In this document: piece by piece, positions 1 to 6,849 of the stretch
How positions within the stretch are numbered: the first letter of the stretch is position 1
Layout of the letters: each line of letters begins with the position of its first letter
Origin: Deltaproteobacteria bacterium
Lineage (GTDB): Bacteria; Desulfobacterota; Syntrophia; Syntrophales; JAAYKM01
Length of the DNA stretch: 20,350 nt
Assembly: GCA_019136935.1 (NCBI GenBank)
Contig: JAGVTI010000112.1
Coordinates: 1 to 20,350 of the forward strand
Reading direction: 5' to 3'
Translations under genes and position numbers: made by a program
Notes under the pieces: generated by a model
Told to the model about the DNA's origin: nothing
Database searches by the model: none
Seen by the model: only the letters and a program-made list of their open reading frames with translations

Positions 1-108
1 AGCATCAAGAAGGCCTGCGAGGTGTCCGGCATGTCGAGGCCGCGCCTTTACGAACTGATGAAGAAGCACCTGATCGACCGCCATAACGTCATCGACGAAA
101 TCCCATAG
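1..108 (+). CDS. C-terminal end of a sigma-54-dependent (NtrC-type) response regulator, partial
   Basis: The reading frame is open from the first base and ends at TAG 106-108, giving the last 35 residues of a protein that starts outside the window. The peptide reads SIKKACEVSGMSRPRLYELM followed by a basic tail. The pattern (A..x.SG.SRP.LY.LMKK) is the Fis-type helix-turn-helix that closes NtrC-family enhancer-binding proteins; the SRPxLYxLMKK recognition helix is typical. Such proteins normally carry a receiver, an AAA+ sigma-54-activating domain and this DNA-binding domain, but only the last is visible here. The target genes cannot be told. It lies 22 bases upstream of a small same-strand gene, so the two may be co-transcribed. 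Confidence 0.8.
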   Translation, partial: SIKKACEVSGMSRPRLYELMKKHLIDRHNVIDEIP

Positions 109-130
109 AAATGGAAGTCAAGGCTCGCTC

Positions 131-499
131 ATGAAGGTCATTTTATACAGCCCGGCTGGTTATCCGCATGGAAGAAGGCTCCTCGGCGTCATCGAAAAAA
201 TGATCCCGAAGCATCTGCTGGTCGTGTTCAACATGATTACCGCCCTGTCCCAGGGGCTCAAGGGTCCTCTGTCGGATACGGTCCTTGTTCTCTGCCCATC
301 CAGCAAGGAAGAAGTTCGGGAACTCGGAGCTCTGAGGGAGCCGATCTGTGATGTGAGAACGATCCTGATTTTACCCGACGGGGACCGTGAAACCATCGCC
401 GGCGGTCACCGGTTTCAGCCCCGCTTTCTGACCGTACCGACGCCGGATTTCAAGGATGTCTCCAAGGTATTGGGAAAGATGCTGCATCTGAAGGGTTGA
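131..499 (+). CDS. Hypothetical protein, 122 aa, receiver-like alpha/beta fold without phospho-acceptor
   Basis: I do not recognise the family. The ATG at 131 has AAGG seven bases upstream (120-123), a modest ribosome binding site, and follows the regulator by 22 bases. The protein alternates strand-like and helix-like segments: KVILYS (2-7), a helix around 15-25, VLVLCP (51-56), a helix around 58-68, TILILPDGD (77-85), FLTVPTP (99-105) and a final helix (107-119). This resembles the (beta-alpha)5 topology of response-regulator receivers. However, the acidic pair after strand 1 and the Asp ending strand 3 are missing, so if it is a receiver it is a pseudo-receiver. No signal peptide or membrane segment is seen. 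The link with the upstream regulator is inference from position only. Confidence 0.6.
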   Translation: MKVILYSPAGYPHGRRLLGVIEKMIPKHLLVVFNMITALSQGLKGPLSDTVLVLCPSSKEEVRELGALREPICDVRTILILPDGDRETIAGGHRFQPRFLTVPTPDFKDVSKVLGKMLHLKG

Positions 500-556
500 A
501 CCGCCGGATTCCACCGGCTGCCCCGTGCCCGATCCGCATGCAACGGAAAACTTTTC

Positions 557-1072
557 TCAGACAATGAAGTAGGCCAGGCGCGTCGAGACCTTCTGAATCA
601 GGTTTCTCAAGAGGGTCGTGTCCATTCCCGGCTGGTATCGCGTGGCGGAAGGATCGCCGCAGTTGAGGCTTCCCGCGACGCCGTTACCGAAGACGAATGG
701 GCAAACGGCGAAGGATTTGATGAAGTACTTCGTATTTCCCGGTAGAAGACGATAAAAAGCATTCACATTTTCATTGGCTAAAACAGGGAATGTGTTTTCC
801 CCGACAATTGCCGTGAACACCTCCCGGTTGACCAAGTTCAATCTTTCCGCAAGATAGGGGGATACCAAAAGTTCCTTTTTCAGGTAGGTCGTGGCCGGTT
901 CATCGATCAGGGTCATCCAGACAAAGGGGATGTTGAATTCGTTTCCCATCTGCTGCAGGAGTTTTTCGCACAGTTCCGTTACGGTTTCGCAGGTAAAAAG
1001 CTCCGTCTGGATTTTCTGAAATTTTCTCAGCAGATCTTCGTTGACCTTCTTCACATCCCATGTGTCGGTCAT
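557..1072 (-). CDS. DUF484 / GAF-like domain protein, 171 aa
   Basis: This cytosolic protein looks like the DUF484 family, whose members have a GAF-like fold of unknown ligand. An N-terminal helix with coiled-coil character (about residues 8-35, VNEDLLRKFQKIQTELF) precedes the GAF-like region. Near the C-terminus GSLNCGDPSATRYQPGMDT and the following LLRNLIQKVSTRLAY match the DUF484 pattern, a G-x-L-x-x-G..D..R+.PGM..-fLRqL...v.rrL signature. The ATG at 1072 has GGGAGG about ten bases upstream. It lies 22 bases after the exonuclease III gene on the same strand and is probably the last gene of the long minus-strand operon. No enzymatic residues are evident. In gammaproteobacteria DUF484 genes often sit near xerC and dapF, which are not seen here. 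Confidence 0.65.
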   Translation of the reverse strand: MTDTWDVKKVNEDLLRKFQKIQTELFTCETVTELCEKLLQQMGNEFNIPFVWMTLIDEPATTYLKKELLVSPYLAERLNLVNREVFTAIVGENTFPVLANENVNAFYRLLPGNTKYFIKSFAVCPFVFGNGVAGSLNCGDPSATRYQPGMDTTLLRNLIQKVSTRLAYFIV

Positions 1073-1094
1073 GATTTGTTAACCTCCCGTATAT

Positions 1095-1877
1095 TTAGTT
1101 GAATTCGGCGACCAGCACCGTATGGTCCGACGGTTTTTCCGCCCTTCTTGGTTCGAGATCGATGTCGCATGACCGGGATGACCCGTACAGGGGCGCCGTG
1201 GCGAGAATGTGATCGATGCGCCAGCCCAGCCCCCGCTCCAGGGTGTGGGGGACGCGGTAATCGAAAAACGTGTACTGACGGGGTTCCTGCGGGTGATGTT
1301 TCCGGAAAACATCCTGTAAGCCCCATTCGCAAACGCCCGCAAAGGCCGCCCATACATCCGGATTGAAACAGACGTGTCCCAGAAGCCTTTTGGGATCGTA
1401 AACATCGATCGTGTCGGGAGCGACGTTCAAGTCTCCACACCAGATGAGACGGTCGTCAGGCCGCCATCTCTTTCGGATGAACGCCTTCAGCCGGTCGAAC
1501 CACTGGAGTTTGTAGGTAAACTGTTCGGATTCCCGGTCACGTCCCTGGGGAACATAGGTGTTGAGAATCCACGTATCCCCCATCCGGATAGCGATCAGGC
1601 GGTCTTCATCGGCGGGCCCCCCGTCGTCCAGCCCGTAGAGAATCTGTTCCGGTTTTTCCCGGGAGGCGACGGCGACACCGTTGTACTGCCTGCTTCCCCG
1701 GAAGGTGATGTGATAACCCAGGTCGGTGAGCGCCTGTACGGGAAACTTCCCGTCTTCCACCTTGGTTTCCTGCATGCACAGGACGTCGGGTTGATGACGG
1801 TTCAGCCAGGAGGTGATGATATGCAGGCGCGACCGGATGGAATTGACGTTGTATGTGGCAATCTTGAAAGATTTCAT
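1095..1877 (-). CDS. xthA: Exodeoxyribonuclease III (AP endonuclease), xthA-type
   Basis: This is a 260-residue Mg2+-dependent exonuclease/AP endonuclease of the endonuclease-exonuclease-phosphatase superfamily, which incises abasic sites in base-excision repair. Family motifs occur in order: KIATYNVNSIRSR (5-17) with the metal/phosphate-binding Asn; LCMQETKVED (33-42) with the metal-binding Glu; LNTYVPQG with the active-site Tyr; WCGDLNVAP with the catalytic Asp-Asn pair; GWRIDHILAT; and the terminal KPSDHTVL with the Asp-His pair. Length is normal for the family. The frame extends upstream to 1931, but the ATG at 1877 is chosen because AGGAGA (1884-1889) sits six bases before it and the family begins here. 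The start overlaps the DUF3141 stop as ATGA, which suggests translational coupling. The product is most like the E. coli XthA class; ExoA naming is equally possible. Confidence 0.93.
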   Translation of the reverse strand: MKSFKIATYNVNSIRSRLHIITSWLNRHQPDVLCMQETKVEDGKFPVQALTDLGYHITFRGSRQYNGVAVASREKPEQILYGLDDGGPADEDRLIAIRMGDTWILNTYVPQGRDRESEQFTYKLQWFDRLKAFIRKRWRPDDRLIWCGDLNVAPDTIDVYDPKRLLGHVCFNPDVWAAFAGVCEWGLQDVFRKHHPQEPRQYTFFDYRVPHTLERGLGWRIDHILATAPLYGSSRSCDIDLEPRRAEKPSDHTVLVAEFN

Positions 1878-4066
1878 GGATCTTCTCCTGTCGATCGTAT
1901 CGTGAGGATTTTCTCGATTCTGTCCATGCATTCCGTTTCGCCGTGGCCGGACCGGAAATTCGTGTCGGCGATGTTTTTTGCGATTTCCAGGGCTTCGATG
2001 CGATCATCCCGGTTGCGCAGGAGATCGGCCAGGGATGAAAGGGCCAGCTCCCGGTCCGCATCCAGCAGGTGTGACTGCTCTTCGATCAGGCTTTTCATCC
2101 TCCTGGCGCCGATTCTCTTCAGGCGTTTGTTCACCCTGACCAGGGCTTCTATCACAGAGAGCTCCCCTTCGTCAAAAAAACGATTCTCCCCCGCCATGGC
2201 CATCATGATCCGGACCACGGCTTCAGCGAAGCCGCCCCGAGAATATTCGTCCCGGCCGGGAGGCGCGGACGCCGGAGTGACGTCTTCGGAGTAAGCAAGG
2301 TCCCTGCAGATATGGGCCGTGAGTTTGAGCCAGGGATTGTCGTAGAGGCTTTTGAAGAGAAACTCGTGGCCCGCGTCGCGGATGTCGCGGTAGAAATCCA
2401 GGGAAGCGGTGATCTGTTCCGAAAGGTGCGTTTCCAGGACCCGGCAGGGGTTCGATTCGTCCGCTGCGATCCGGCTCCGCCGGATCCATTCGGCGGTGGG
2501 GCCCACGGGAAGAAGGCAGGGATTCAGGTCGGAGAGCAGGAAGCGGCTCCAGCGCATGGGATTGGCCTGGCGGAAGCATTCCGCCGTGACGGGAGTCGTG
2601 AAAAAGCGGATCCAGGGGCTTGCGAACATCTGGTAGAAGCGGTCGTTCTGTTCGGACAGGATCGAGACCTGGGGGAACGCGTCCTCGTTTCGGCTTCCGC
2701 CGCCGATGGCGAGGATATCCCCGAAGGTGCGCTTTTCAAAGCGGACCTGGTAATCGCTGCGCCCCGGCTTCGAGGGTTCCTGCGTGATGATCATTTCGTA
2801 GAGTCCCGGCGCCAGGTAACCGATCATTTCGACGCTTCCGATGATTTTCCGGTGCTCCTTCCTGGCAACACCGGCGGAGACGAATATTCCCAGGTGGCCG
2901 ATCGACTTGTGCATGACGTAGACGATGACCTGCCCGTTTTTCCGGATTTCCCGCTCCGAGTCGTAGACTTTCGTGAGCCAGTTGAGCGCCTGTTGCGGGG
3001 GCGTGATGTTGTCCCCCTCCGAGGTAAAGATGACGAGAGGTTCCCGGATGTGGCGGAGGTTGATCCCCCTGCCGTCGTCGAGAACCAGGGTGCCGTTTTC
3101 GAGCTTGTCTCCCACGAAAAGGCTGCGGACGATAAAGCGCATCTCCTGGGCCGTCATCATGAAGAAGCCGCCCCACCACTTTTCGAAGGCAAGGTAGCGT
3201 TCCGTTTCCGTATCAATGTTCGCGTAGAGGTGGTAATGCTTTTTCCAGAGGGTGTTGGCCGGATTGAGATCCTCCATGTTGGCAACCAGGACGGCGCCGT
3301 CGAAGAGCCCCTGGCCCAGGTCGCTGATAAGGGATGTCAACCAGAGTCCTCCCGTCAGTCCCCCCCGGTAGCGCAGGGGATCCTTCCCGGAAGGGCCGGA
3401 CCAGTAGGATAAGGGGGAGCCGTTCATGACCACGGGGCCCACGATATCCGGCCGGTCGGCGTTGACCAGGGCCGCCGCCCAGCCGCCCTGGCAGTTTCCG
3501 ATGATCGCGGGCTTTCCCGCATCGGGGTGGAGGAGTGCGACCTTTTCGATGAACCGCACCTCCGCCCGTTCCACGTCGGCGATGGTCTGCCCCGGAACGG
3601 GATCGACCGAAAAAACAACGAAGTAGACCGGATGCCCGGCAGCGAGGGCGACCCCGATCTCGGAGTCCGTCTTCGATCCGCCGATGCCCGGCCCGTGACC
3701 CGCCCGGGGATCGATGATGACGAAGGGCCTTCTCGGCCGCGCCGGCAGGCGCGCCGCCGCCTTTCCCGCCGTCGGGCCGGCCGGGGATTCCGGGACGGAT
3801 CGTTTTTCCGTTCTCCGATCCAGGATGCGCACCAGGCTGTAGTTGACCGGCCTTTCCAGGTTGCGTCCGTCCATGACGAGTTCGCAGGGAAAGGCCAAAA
3901 CCGGCGGCTGGCCGTCCCAGAGGTGCCTCAGGTATTGATTGCCCCGTATCCTCAACGCATCGGCGAACAGAATCCCCCTCTGGGCGGTATCGGTGGCGTA
4001 GGCCAGGACGGCGTTGAACCCACAGGCTTTCCCTCCTTCGTTTTTGCCGAGATCGCTATTTCCCAT
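1874..4066 (-). CDS. DUF3141 protein, PhaC-like alpha/beta hydrolase, 730 aa
   Basis: The protein matches the DUF3141 family, large cytosolic proteins distantly related to class I/III polyhydroxyalkanoate synthases. PRRPFVIIDPRAGHGPGIGG (111-130) is the family's oxyanion-type region. GNCQGGW (190-196) is a PhaC-style lipase box with Cys192 as putative nucleophile. FTSEGDNITPPQQ (347-359) supplies Asp352, and KSIGHLGIFVS (387-397) supplies His391. The C-terminal 110 residues are helical with FFDEGELSVIEALV, resembling a TerB-like helical module (inference). No signal peptide is seen. The start at 4066 is chosen because AAGGAGA (4075-4081) precedes it; a longer start at 4138 lacks support. It overlaps the radical SAM gene by 11 bases. 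Whether it is a synthase, thioesterase or acyltransferase is unknown. Length is usual for the family. Confidence 0.85.
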   Translation of the reverse strand: MGNSDLGKNEGGKACGFNAVLAYATDTAQRGILFADALRIRGNQYLRHLWDGQPPVLAFPCELVMDGRNLERPVNYSLVRILDRRTEKRSVPESPAGPTAGKAAARLPARPRRPFVIIDPRAGHGPGIGGSKTDSEIGVALAAGHPVYFVVFSVDPVPGQTIADVERAEVRFIEKVALLHPDAGKPAIIGNCQGGWAAALVNADRPDIVGPVVMNGSPLSYWSGPSGKDPLRYRGGLTGGLWLTSLISDLGQGLFDGAVLVANMEDLNPANTLWKKHYHLYANIDTETERYLAFEKWWGGFFMMTAQEMRFIVRSLFVGDKLENGTLVLDDGRGINLRHIREPLVIFTSEGDNITPPQQALNWLTKVYDSEREIRKNGQVIVYVMHKSIGHLGIFVSAGVARKEHRKIIGSVEMIGYLAPGLYEMIITQEPSKPGRSDYQVRFEKRTFGDILAIGGGSRNEDAFPQVSILSEQNDRFYQMFASPWIRFFTTPVTAECFRQANPMRWSRFLLSDLNPCLLPVGPTAEWIRRSRIAADESNPCRVLETHLSEQITASLDFYRDIRDAGHEFLFKSLYDNPWLKLTAHICRDLAYSEDVTPASAPPGRDEYSRGGFAEAVVRIMMAMAGENRFFDEGELSVIEALVRVNKRLKRIGARRMKSLIEEQSHLLDADRELALSSLADLLRNRDDRIEALEIAKNIADTNFRSGHGETECMDRIEKILTIRSTGEDP
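1884..1889 (-). promoter_or_regulatory. Ribosome binding site of exodeoxyribonuclease III
   Basis: On the minus strand AGGAGA lies six bases before the ATG at 1877. It selects this start over the longer in-frame option at 1931. The site lies inside the 3' end of the DUF3141 gene. Confidence 0.7.
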
Positions 4067-5819
4067 GATATGGTTCTCCTTGTCCGGTTCCCGCGTGGTT
4101 TTTTTCCTGCCGGTCGCGATGTGCGAGCGCATTTTCATATTCCGCCCGCAGGTGCGTCCTGGAAGCCGCCCCTTCGAGGATATCCCAGGGCAGGAACTCG
4201 TCGAGAGGTTTCGCCCGGTAGACGAAGAAATCGGCGTTTAAGGGGACTTGCTTCAAGGCCTGGGACCAGTTTCCGTTCAGGCGGTGGACGGCGGAGAGAA
4301 TCCCGCCGACCCGGCGGTCTCCCAGGGACAGCAGGGCCTGGACATAATTCCATTTCGGCAGGTCGTGAAGGATCCGGACGGCGGGTTCTCCCCTGAGGGC
4401 CTGGATGATTTTCCGGAGCCGTTTGTTGACGACCTGGATGTCCTCCAGCGGATGCCACTGGAAGGGGGTCTGCGGCTTGGGGATGAACTGGTTGATGCTC
4501 AATGTCAGGCGGCGGAGCGACTTTCTGCCTTCCGTATAGGCCCGGGCGTGGTGGCCGATCCGCTTGACGAGCCGGATCAGGGCATCGATGTCTTCTTCCC
4601 GCTCCGTCGGCAGGCCGATCAGGAAGTACAGGCGGAGATTCAGGATGTCCTCGTCGAGGAGGCGTTCCAGGGCCTCGAAAATCTGCCTGTCGGAAATCCC
4701 CTTGTGAATGACCTCCCTCAGGCGTTCCGAACCCGCTTCGGGAGCCAGGGCAATGGTGTCGATTTCCGCTTCCCGGATCAGGGCGGCGATTTCCGGCGTG
4801 ATCCGGTCGATCCGGAGGGAGCTCAGGGAGAGGCTGCCATGCCTGTCGAGGACCGCCCGGCAGATTTCCGGGAGTTCCGGGTGATCCGATATGGCCGTCC
4901 CCAGCAGGCCGATTTTCTTTCCCTGCCCGATTCCCTCCTCGATCGATGGCAGCAGGGTGGACAGGTGCCGGTAGCGGACCGGACGGTAAACGAATCCCGC
5001 CGCGCAGAAACGGCATCCCCGCCGGCACCCCCGGCTGATTTCCGTAATGAACAGATCGCCGAATTCCGTGCCGGTTGTGGTAATGACCTGATCCGTCGTG
5101 AAGGAGTCGAGATTTTTCACCCATTTGCGCTTGATTTTTGCGGGCAGGCCGTCTTTGAGGGGATGCATGTCCCGGATCGTTTGATCTTCCGTGTAGCTGA
5201 CCGGATAGAAGCGGGGGCAGTAGACCCCCTCGACCGTCCGTTGAGCCTCCTCCAGGCAGGCTTCCCGGTCCAGGCCCGATTCGAGGGAGGTCTTCATTTT
5301 TTCAAAGAATCCGGGAATGAGGTCTTCCCCTTCGCCGATCAGAAAGGCGTCCACGAAATCGGCCAGGGGTTCGGGATTCAAGGTGACTGAAATTCCGCCG
5401 GCCAGGCACAGGGGATCCGTCCTTGTCCTGTGCGCGGCTTGCAGGGGGATTCTGCCCAGCTCCAGGATTTTCAGGACGTTGGGATAATCGTTTTCAAAGG
5501 GGATGGAAAAAGCGATGAAGTCGAATTCGTTCAGGGGTTTCCGGGATTCCATGCTGAACAGGGGGATCGCCTTCGCCCGGAACCGGGCTTCATCCCCCGG
5601 TTGCGGCAGAAAGACCCGTTCGCAGAGACAGAAGGGCAGGTCGTTCAGCAGGGCGTAAACGGTCTGGAACCCGAGGTTGGACATGCCGGTCCCATAGAAA
5701 TGGGGATAGGCGAGACAGATCGTCAAGCCTTCCCCCCAGATCTTTTTCCGGAAACCCCTTTCGTGATCCAGGAGTTCCTGATTTTTTTTGGTCAAGGCCC
5801 ATGACATGACGGGTTGCAC
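4056..5819 (-). CDS. Radical SAM protein with B12-binding-like N-terminus, 587 aa
   Basis: CRRGCRFCAAG (265-275) is the CxxxCxxC motif that binds the 4Fe-4S cluster and S-adenosylmethionine; the cysteines are 265, 269 and 272. About 200 residues before it (LTICLAYPHFYGTGMSNLGF at 32-51, DFIAFSIPFENDYPNVL at 100-116, LAGGISVTLNPEPLADFVD at 139-157) follow the Rossmann-like pattern of B12-binding radical SAM proteins. The cobalamin-ligating DxHxxG is not seen, so this domain is probably vestigial. The architecture resembles the uncharacterised TIGR03960-type family, often paired with a TIGR03936 partner that is not visible here. GTG at 5819 and ATG at 5807 are both possible starts with weak ribosome binding sites. 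It starts 28 bases after the ftsZ stop and overlaps the DUF3141 gene. The substrate is unknown; RNA or peptide modification is possible. Confidence 0.85.
   Translation of the reverse strand: MQPVMSWALTKKNQELLDHERGFRKKIWGEGLTICLAYPHFYGTGMSNLGFQTVYALLNDLPFCLCERVFLPQPGDEARFRAKAIPLFSMESRKPLNEFDFIAFSIPFENDYPNVLKILELGRIPLQAAHRTRTDPLCLAGGISVTLNPEPLADFVDAFLIGEGEDLIPGFFEKMKTSLESGLDREACLEEAQRTVEGVYCPRFYPVSYTEDQTIRDMHPLKDGLPAKIKRKWVKNLDSFTTDQVITTTGTEFGDLFITEISRGCRRGCRFCAAGFVYRPVRYRHLSTLLPSIEEGIGQGKKIGLLGTAISDHPELPEICRAVLDRHGSLSLSSLRIDRITPEIAALIREAEIDTIALAPEAGSERLREVIHKGISDRQIFEALERLLDEDILNLRLYFLIGLPTEREEDIDALIRLVKRIGHHARAYTEGRKSLRRLTLSINQFIPKPQTPFQWHPLEDIQVVNKRLRKIIQALRGEPAVRILHDLPKWNYVQALLSLGDRRVGGILSAVHRLNGNWSQALKQVPLNADFFVYRAKPLDEFLPWDILEGAASRTHLRAEYENALAHRDRQEKNHAGTGQGEPYHGK
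4075..4081 (-). promoter_or_regulatory. Ribosome binding site of the DUF3141 gene
   Basis: AAGGAGA on the minus strand is eight bases before the ATG at 4066. It decides between this start and the upstream in-frame start at 4138. Confidence 0.7.
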
Positions 5820-5847
5820 CAGACATCCGGTTGCCTGAAGCGGCGCC

Positions 5848-6849
5848 CTAGTCTGCCTGCCTTCTCAGAAAGGCCGGAATCTCGAAATCGACGTCGCTGT
5901 TTTCGTCGATCGCTCCCAGGTTGACGCTGCTCATCGATTCGAGGGATTTATCCTTGCGCATGAACGTCGGGATACTCAGATTTTCCTTCTTGTATCCTCC
6001 GTAGGGTGAAGGGCTGGAAAGGCTTTTGCCGCCTCTCGTGTTGTCCTCGAAACCCGTTGCGATCACCGTAACCCGGATCTCCTCCGACATGTTTTCGTCC
6101 ACGACGGTGCCGAAGATGATGTTGGCGTCTTCGTGGGCTTCCGTCTGGATCAGGGAGGATGCTTCGTTGATTTCGTACAGGGTCATGTCGGGCCCGCCGG
6201 TGATGTTGAGGAGCACGCCCCGGGCGCCCTGAATGCTGTTGTCTTCCAGGAGGGGGGAGCAAATCGCCTTCTGGGCTGCTTCCACGGCGCGGTTCTCCCC
6301 GGTTGCCACGCCCGTGCCCATAAGGGCGAGGCCCATCTCCGACATGATGGACTTCACGTCGGCGAAATCGAGGTTGATCAATCCGGGGATGGTGATCAGA
6401 TCCGAGATCCCTTTCACGGCATTGTACAGGATGTCGTCGACTTTCTTGAACGCCTCGGGGAAGGAGAGATTCCGTCCGCCAAGGCTGAGGAGGCGCTGGT
6501 TCGGGACGACGATCAGGGTGTCGACGATTTTCCGGAGGGCAAGAATCCCTTCTTCGGCCTGAAGGATCCTTCTTTTCCCCTCGAAGGGAAAAGGTTTGGT
6601 GACAATGGCGACCGTCAAGGCGCCGATTTCCTTGGCGATCTCCGCAACGACGGGGGAGCCGCCGGTTCCCGTTCCTCCGCCCTCACCGGCGGTGATGAAA
6701 ACCATGTCCGCGCCTTCCAGATAGTCCCGGATCATGTCCCGGGACTCGTCGGCGGCCTGCCTGCCGATATCGGGATTGGATCCCGCTCCGAGACCTTTCG
6801 TTATCTCTCCTCCCAACTGGATCTTGACGGGGGAGGCCGATGTTCTCAA
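5848..6849 (-). CDS. ftsZ: Cell division protein FtsZ lacking its N-terminal ~40 residues
   Basis: FtsZ is the tubulin-like GTPase that forms the division ring. Visible parts are the tubulin signature GGGTGTG (residues 58-64), the [10 protein letters not shown] region, the T7 loop [15 protein letters not shown] that completes the GTPase site of the neighbouring subunit, [12 protein letters not shown], a variable linker, and the C-terminal peptide [13 protein letters not shown] that binds FtsA and other partners. The first possible start is TTG 6849. In the same frame, homology continues upstream as TANTDAQS to about 6873 and is then cut by TGA at 6877-6879. The N-terminal strand and glycine-rich loop (GVGGGGxNAVN in intact FtsZ) are absent. 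As written, the product could not bind GTP normally. It is a deletion derivative or an assembly fault. The ftsZ frame is shifted by one relative to ftsA. Confidence 0.85.
   Translation of the reverse strand: MRTSASPVKIQLGGEITKGLGAGSNPDIGRQAADESRDMIRDYLEGADMVFITAGEGGGTGTGGSPVVAEIAKEIGALTVAIVTKPFPFEGKRRILQAEEGILALRKIVDTLIVVPNQRLLSLGGRNLSFPEAFKKVDDILYNAVKGISDLITIPGLINLDFADVKSIMSEMGLALMGTGVATGENRAVEAAQKAICSPLLEDNSIQGARGVLLNITGGPDMTLYEINEASSLIQTEAHEDANIIFGTVVDENMSEEIRVTVIATGFEDNTRGGKSLSSPSPYGGYKKENLSIPTFMRKDKSLESMSSVNLGAIDENSDVDFEIPAFLRRQAD

Noticed and set aside
500..556. Possible bidirectional terminator between the convergent genes
   Set aside because: Only a five-base GCCGG/CCGGC stem (503-518) with no T-run on either strand.
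2312..3412. Long plus-strand open frame (366 codons) opposite the DUF3141 gene
   Set aside because: It is an antisense shadow of a GC-rich gene with recognisable motifs; its translation is low-complexity, rich in D, G, R and V, with no family match.
4248..5390. Plus-strand open frame of 380 codons opposite the radical SAM gene
   Set aside because: Antisense shadow; the minus-strand frame carries the CxxxCxxC motif and the gene overlaps.
5848..6849. Treating the short FtsZ as a natural shorter paralogue with TTG start
   Set aside because: FtsZ homology continues upstream of the TTG to TANTDAQ, so the TTG is not a natural start; the gene is better seen as truncated by a deletion.
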